Below, one piece after another: positions 6,393 to 10,609 of a DNA stretch of 10,609 nt. The notes under the pieces were generated by a model. That model was not told the origin of the DNA. It saw only the letters and a program-made list of their open reading frames with translations, and made no database searches. The translations under genes and the position numbers were made by a program. This stretch comes from a bacterium (GTDB lineage: Bacteria > Calditrichota > Calditrichia > RBG-13-44-9 > J042). Location: NCBI GenBank assembly GCA_015494485.1, contig WGBF01000361.1, positions 1-10,609 on the forward strand. Reading direction: 5' to 3'. Position 1 is the stretch's first letter. The number at the start of each line of letters is the position of its first letter.

Positions 6393-7547
6393 TTAAAGGG
6401 CGGACGCGCGCTTAATTAATTCCCGCGCAATTACCAGACGCTGAATATCCGAAGTGCCTTCTCCAATGGTACCAATTTTGGAATCCCGGTAAAATTTTTC
6501 GACGGGATATTCTTTAATAAATCCGTACCCGCCAAAGGTTTGCACGGCCATATCCGACACCCGTACGGCCAGTTCACTGGCATACAGTTTTGCCATGGAG
6601 GCAGCCAGGGAATAATCTTTTCCGGCATCCGCCAACCAGGCTGCCTGATAGGTCAGCAAGCGCGCCGCTTCAATTTCCGTGGCCATATCGGCCAGCCGGA
6701 ATTGCACCGCCTGAAAATGCGCAATGGGTTGTCCAAATGCTTCCCGTTCCAGAGCATATTTCAAAGTGTGTTCATACGCACCGCGGGCAATTCCCAGACT
6801 CATAGCGGCAATGCTAATGCGTCCTCCGGAAAGGATTTTAAGGGCTTGTTTGTACCCTTCGCCTTCATTTCCCAGCAAATTCTCTTCCGGAATAGCACAA
6901 TCTTCAAAAAACAATTCTGCTGTATCGCTGGCCCGCGTACCCAGCTTATTCATGGGATTTCCAATGGTGTAACCCGGTGTTCCTTTTTCCACCACAAACG
7001 CGGAAATGCCTTTTTTACCCTTTTCGGGATTGGTGCGCGCCATTACCACCACATAATCTGCATAGTTGGGATTGGTAATGAAGGTCTTCTGCCCATTTAA
7101 CACCCACTGATTTCCCTTTTTAACCGCCGTGGTTTTAAGGGAGGCCGCATCGCTGCCACAACAGGGTTCGGTTAATGCCCACGCTGCCAGGGACTTTCCC
7201 TGCGCCAGATGGGTTACAAATTTTTTCCGCTGGGCCTCATTACCGAACGTGTAAATATGGTTGGTACCCAGACTATTGTGCGCCGCAACGGTAAGTCCAA
7301 TGGACGGATCAACTGCGGACAATTCTTCCACAATCAATACATACTCCATGTACCCCATGCCGGCACCACCGTATTCTTCCGGGAAAATCACCCCCAGCAA
7401 ACCCAGTTCGGCCAGCTTGGGAATTAAATGTTCGGGAAATTTTTTGGCTTCATCATATTCCATGATATGCGGCGCAATCTCCTCCCGGGCAAATTCCCGC
7501 ACCATATCGCGAATGGAAAGTTGTTCTTCGGTCAGTTCAAAATTCAT
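6393..7547 (-). CDS. Acyl-CoA dehydrogenase (short/medium-chain type)
   Basis: A cytoplasmic FAD enzyme that introduces the alpha-beta double bond into acyl-CoA, passing electrons to electron-transferring flavoprotein; used in fatty-acid or amino-acid breakdown. The 384 residues equal the usual length of butyryl-CoA-dehydrogenase-like members. The order is an alpha-helical N-domain, a middle beta-domain with signature ALTEPCCGSDAAS (124-136), and a C-terminal helical domain with QTFGGYGF...EKFYRD (336-355). The catalytic base is Glu363 in IGEGTSDIQ, the position used by short- and medium-chain enzymes rather than by isovaleryl- or long-chain ones. Signature 1 has an unusual Cys-Cys where Asn/Gly/Ser-type residues are common. 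The ATG at 7547 has AGGAG (7554-7558) 6 nt upstream. It stands alone on this strand, and no ETF or thiolase gene is in view. Confidence 0.95.
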   Translation of the reverse strand: MNFELTEEQLSIRDMVREFAREEIAPHIMEYDEAKKFPEHLIPKLAELGLLGVIFPEEYGGAGMGYMEYVLIVEELSAVDPSIGLTVAAHNSLGTNHIYTFGNEAQRKKFVTHLAQGKSLAAWALTEPCCGSDAASLKTTAVKKGNQWVLNGQKTFITNPNYADYVVVMARTNPEKGKKGISAFVVEKGTPGYTIGNPMNKLGTRASDTAELFFEDCAIPEENLLGNEGEGYKQALKILSGGRISIAAMSLGIARGAYEHTLKYALEREAFGQPIAHFQAVQFRLADMATEIEAARLLTYQAAWLADAGKDYSLAASMAKLYASELAVRVSDMAVQTFGGYGFIKEYPVEKFYRDSKIGTIGEGTSDIQRLVIARELIKRASAL

Positions 7548-7708
7548 AGTGCGCTCCTGTGGTTAAGGTTTATGAAAACAATTTTTGAAAATGGCTTTTC
7601 TTCAATAAATTCTATTTTGTTTAAATCGAACCGTTTTGGAAAAAACAAAAGTTAATATCGAAAAAAAATACAACGCAAACCGGGAGAATAAAAAGGAGTT
7701 TCCAAAAT
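7548..7708. other. Divergent intergenic spacer, AT-rich
   Basis: 161 bases between the acyl-CoA dehydrogenase (-) and the YfhO-like gene (+). It carries the AGGAG of the first and an AAGGAG at 7693-7698, 10 nt before the ATG at 7709. It should hold two promoters. A TTGAAA at 7585-7590 is a possible -35 on the + strand, but no good -10 lies at the right distance, so I do not call one. Confidence 0.6.
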
Positions 7709-10270
7709 ATGGCAAAAAGCAAAAAGAAGAAAAAACAGACCGGAACACCAGCCGAGAAGTCCGGGAAGCAATCTTCATCTCTTCCCTTGTTACAGAAACT
7801 GGAACATCCGCGCAGCGCCGTATTGTTTGCTGTTCTGTTATTGATTTACCTGGTATTCTTTTATGCCCCGTTGGCCTTTGAAGGGTTAGAATTGGGCGGT
7901 GCGGACCAGATTTCCATGATTGGCAAATTTCATCAAATCTGGGAATTCCAGAAGCAAACCGGCGAGCACGCTTTGTGGAATCCGGCCATGTTTGGCGGGA
8001 TGCCCTTTTATCACCTGTATAAACCCCTGTCGATTTCCATTGATACGTTTTTGAATGGTACAAAATTTCTGTTCAACTGGCGCATCTGGTTTCTCTGGCT
8101 GGGGGGCCTGGGCATGTTCTTTTTACTTCGTTATTTGAAAATCCCGGTTATTGGTGCAGCACTGGCGGCTTTTGCCTTCATTATGATGCCCCATTACCAG
8201 GCGTTGATTGCGGTGGGGCACAACACCAAATTCCGGGCATTAATGTGGACGCCCTGGGTGGTTCTGACCTTCTGGCATTTCGTCAATCGCCGCACCCTTG
8301 CCGGCGCTTTATGGTTTGGACTATTGTTCACCCTGTTAATGCGCACCCAGCATTATCAAATCATTTTTTACGTGATGATGTTCCTGCTTTTTATTGGAAT
8401 TGTCCCATACGTTAAGATGATTCAAACCAAAAATTGGGCCGATTTTCGGCGCTTCAACCTTCTGCTAATTGGGGTGGTTCTCGTCACCGGATTGGCCATT
8501 GCCCAACAGGTATTACCGATTAAAGAATACACCCCCTACTCCACCCGCGGCGGTCAGGCTGTTCATATTGATAAAACGGTGGAAGCTAAAGAGAAAAAAG
8601 GCGTTGGGCTGGATTACGCCACGCGCTGGTCCTACAGTCTCACGGAATTCTGGAATTTAATTATCCCCAAGTTTCACGGGGGAACATCCAATGAATTGTA
8701 TACCGGCGATGCTGTCCCCCAATTAAAAAATCAAACCATCCCGGCTTACTGGGGCAGCATGCCCTTCACGCAATCGTATGAATACCTGGGAATTCTGGTG
8801 GTATTTTTCGCTCTCCTGGGATTAATCTTTTACTGGGATAATCCACTCATCAAATCCGTTTTCGCCTTTAATATCCTGGCATTTTTGTTGAGTCTGGGCA
8901 AACATTTTATGGCGTTCTACAAATTGTTTTTTTATTACGTGCCTTATTTTGACAAATTCCGCGTCCCCAGCATGATTCTCACCATGGTAATGTTTACAAC
9001 CCCGTTGTTGGCTGCTTATGGCTTGAAGGGATTACAGGAGGAAAAATGGCGCGAGCCCCGATTCCGCAAAGCGCTTTGGGCTGCTGGCATTGGTTTCCTT
9101 TTCTTACTGGTGATTCCCCTGCTATTTGGGAGCAGCTTTTCCCTAACCGCCCCCGGCGAACTGGAACGGTTTACCCGCTTTTACGGGGCGGAAAATGCCC
9201 GCCGATTTGTGGAAATGCTTCGTCAGGCGCGGCTGGATATTTTAACGTCATCAACACTGCGGACACTGGGATTTTTCCTGAGTGGACTGGCAATTTTTGG
9301 GCTCTGGTATAAAAAAATCATTGGTCGGGATGTGGCGATACTGGCTATGGTACTCGTTGCAGTAATAGATACAGCGACCATCTCCCACCACTATCTGGAC
9401 GGGAAATATGTGGATACGGAACGGTTGAAACAGCAAACCTACCAAAAGAATACCTTGGATGCCGTATTGGAAAAAGACCGTTCGTTTTTCCGCGTGGCAC
9501 CACCGTTACAATCCATTACCAATGACACACGCTGGAGCTATTATTACCACTCCATCGGCGGATATTCCCCGGCTAAATTGCAGGTATTTCAGGATATTGT
9601 GGACAACAATCTGTTCCGTTCGGTGGATACTCAGCTTCCCTTTAATTTAAATATTATTTCCATGCTGAACGGGAAATACCTGGTCACGCGCCGGGAATGG
9701 AAGCACCCCGCCTTACGACTTCTGGCCCGGGATCCCGCCACCAAACTATTCCTGCTGCAAAACACGCAGGCTGTACCCCGTGCGTATTTTGTAGATACGG
9801 TTCGGGTTATTCCCGATCCGGTGGAACGGCTGAAATTCATGAACACTCGGGCGTTTAATCCGGCCAAAATCGCCATACTGGAAAAACCCGTGGAGCAGTC
9901 CATTCAGGCACCGGATTCCTCCACCATCACCATTACCCATTACGACCCCAATCGTATGGAACTGAAGTACTTTGCATCCCAGCCAGGACTTCTGGTGATT
10001 TCGGAAGCATACTATCCCAAAGGCTGGAAGGCCATGCTGGACGGGGAAAAAGAACTGCCCATCTTAAAAACCAACCACATGTTGCGCTCGGTGGTAGTCC
10101 CCTCCGGGGAACATATCCTGAAACTTGTCTTCCATCCGGAAACTTTTTACCGGGCAGCGCGGTTATCGTGGGCGGGCATGGGTATTTTTTATCTCGGACT
10201 GATTTTGCAACTGGTTGGATACATTCGGAAAAATCCGGATGTATTGAAAAAGTGGAAGAGCAACACCTAA
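7709..10270 (+). CDS. YfhO-family polytopic membrane protein (GT-C-like, envelope glycan)
   Basis: An 853-residue inner-membrane protein. A short Lys-rich cytoplasmic start (KSKKKKK) precedes transmembrane segment 1 (about 36-56). About twelve more hydrophobic segments follow (near 125-141, 145-160, 176-192, 197-235, 249-268, 357-376, 381-396, 420-437, 455-474, 513-532, 541-557), then a 260-residue extracytoplasmic part and a last segment (818-838) with a basic tail. YfhO marks are LGGADQ after segment 1 (Asp66, possibly the GT-C catalytic Asp), GHNTKFRALMWTPW, RTQHYQIIFY, and the terminal block SEAYYPKGWKAMLDG. In Bacillus and relatives YfhO is a GT-C transferase that glycosylates lipoteichoic acid from a lipid-linked sugar; in Gram-negative FCB bacteria the acceptor is not known. 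The next gene, one base downstream, is a glycosyltransferase, which supports a glycan role. Length is normal for the family. Confidence 0.88.
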   Translation: MAKSKKKKKQTGTPAEKSGKQSSSLPLLQKLEHPRSAVLFAVLLLIYLVFFYAPLAFEGLELGGADQISMIGKFHQIWEFQKQTGEHALWNPAMFGGMPFYHLYKPLSISIDTFLNGTKFLFNWRIWFLWLGGLGMFFLLRYLKIPVIGAALAAFAFIMMPHYQALIAVGHNTKFRALMWTPWVVLTFWHFVNRRTLAGALWFGLLFTLLMRTQHYQIIFYVMMFLLFIGIVPYVKMIQTKNWADFRRFNLLLIGVVLVTGLAIAQQVLPIKEYTPYSTRGGQAVHIDKTVEAKEKKGVGLDYATRWSYSLTEFWNLIIPKFHGGTSNELYTGDAVPQLKNQTIPAYWGSMPFTQSYEYLGILVVFFALLGLIFYWDNPLIKSVFAFNILAFLLSLGKHFMAFYKLFFYYVPYFDKFRVPSMILTMVMFTTPLLAAYGLKGLQEEKWREPRFRKALWAAGIGFLFLLVIPLLFGSSFSLTAPGELERFTRFYGAENARRFVEMLRQARLDILTSSTLRTLGFFLSGLAIFGLWYKKIIGRDVAILAMVLVAVIDTATISHHYLDGKYVDTERLKQQTYQKNTLDAVLEKDRSFFRVAPPLQSITNDTRWSYYYHSIGGYSPAKLQVFQDIVDNNLFRSVDTQLPFNLNIISMLNGKYLVTRREWKHPALRLLARDPATKLFLLQNTQAVPRAYFVDTVRVIPDPVERLKFMNTRAFNPAKIAILEKPVEQSIQAPDSSTITITHYDPNRMELKYFASQPGLLVISEAYYPKGWKAMLDGEKELPILKTNHMLRSVVVPSGEHILKLVFHPETFYRAARLSWAGMGIFYLGLILQLVGYIRKNPDVLKKWKSNT

Positions 10271-10271
10271 C

Positions 10272-10609
10272 ATGAAGACGGTTTTAATCGTTACCTATTA
10301 TTGGCCACCAGCGGGGGGGCCTGGCGTTCAGCGGGTACTAAAATTTGCCAAATATTTGCCGGCATTTGGGTGGCGCCCGGTTATTCTCACTGTAAAAAAA
10401 GGGGAATATTTTGCTCTTGACCCTTCCCTGGAACAGGAAGCGCAGGGCATTACGGTCTACCGTTCCGGCATTCTGGAACCGGGGAACCTGTACCGCAAGA
10501 TCACGGGGATGCGTACTGAAGACCCCATTCCTGTCGGCGTGCTGGAAAAGCCGCCCACCAGCCTGGGGCAAAAAATTTCCCACGCCATTCGCCGCAACCT
10601 CTTCATCCC
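10272..10609 (+). CDS. GT4-type glycosyltransferase, N-terminal part only
   Basis: The ATG at 10272 comes one base after the YfhO-like stop, so the two are probably co-transcribed and translationally coupled. A weak GGAAGAG (10254-10260) precedes it within the upstream gene. The frame stays open to the window edge, giving 112 residues. The start MKTVLIVTYYWPPAGGPGVQR, with its Gly-rich loop, then VLKFAKYLPAFGWRPVILT, is the typical N-terminal Rossmann half of GT-B fold, family 4-like glycosyltransferases, where this loop lies near the acceptor and nucleotide-sugar site. The donor-binding C-terminal half, with the EX7E motif, is beyond the window, so sugar and acceptor are unknown. It probably acts on the cytoplasmic face, building a surface polysaccharide or glycolipid. 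Confidence 0.9.
   Translation, partial: MKTVLIVTYYWPPAGGPGVQRVLKFAKYLPAFGWRPVILTVKKGEYFALDPSLEQEAQGITVYRSGILEPGNLYRKITGMRTEDPIPVGVLEKPPTSLGQKISHAIRRNLFI

Noticed and set aside
7602..8063. A 153-codon minus-strand open frame over the start of the YfhO-like gene
   Set aside because: Covers the spacer and the first YfhO codons on the wrong strand, with no RBS or recognisable domain.

Overview
The window looks like ordinary chromosomal DNA from a Gram-negative member of the FCB superphylum (Bacteroidota/Ignavibacteria/Calditrichota/KSB1-like lineages). The main evidence is that two predicted secreted proteins end in the 'YPNPFNP' plus FlgD-like beta-sandwich tail. That tail is the type A C-terminal sorting domain of the type IX secretion system (T9SS), and this spelling is typical of Calditrichota/Ignavibacteria-like genomes. 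A more exact taxon cannot be given from this sequence alone. I see no rRNA, tRNA, CRISPR array, insertion sequence or phage gene.

Layout. (1) Bases 1-986, + strand: the C-terminal two thirds of an NAD(P)-dependent aldehyde dehydrogenase, cut by the window edge. (2) 1009-1049: a GC-rich hairpin with a T tract that can end both this gene and the convergent next one. (3) 1048-3900, - strand: a 950-residue secreted protein that follows, domain by domain, the animal CLCA (calcium-activated chloride channel regulator) proteins: a CLCA_N-like metalloprotease-fold domain, a von Willebrand A domain with an intact MIDAS, and beta-rich C-terminal domains, then a T9SS tail. Its protease motif is degenerate. 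(4) 3901-4387: a 487-base divergent intergenic region with several repeats and dyads. (5) 4388-6331, + strand: a secreted five-heme c-type cytochrome, also with a T9SS tail. (6) 6357-6390: a terminator. (7) 6393-7547, - strand: an acyl-CoA dehydrogenase. (8) 7548-7708: a divergent intergenic spacer. (9) 7709-10270, + strand: a YfhO-family polytopic membrane protein (GT-C-like), followed after one base by (10) the start of a GT4-type glycosyltransferase that runs off the window.

How the genes fit together. The CLCA-like protein and the cytochrome are divergently transcribed from a shared control region, and both are predicted to reach the cell surface by the same route. Co-regulation is possible but is an inference. 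The YfhO-like protein and the glycosyltransferase look like one operon for making or decorating a cell-envelope glycan. The two dehydrogenases (aldehyde and acyl-CoA) are ordinary catabolic enzymes with no visible link to the surface genes. I do not see a clearly new multi-gene system. The points most worth following up are the bacterial CLCA-like protein with a broken HExxH motif and a T9SS tail, the T9SS-tagged multiheme cytochrome, and the tandem operator-like dyads and 18-bp repeat between them.
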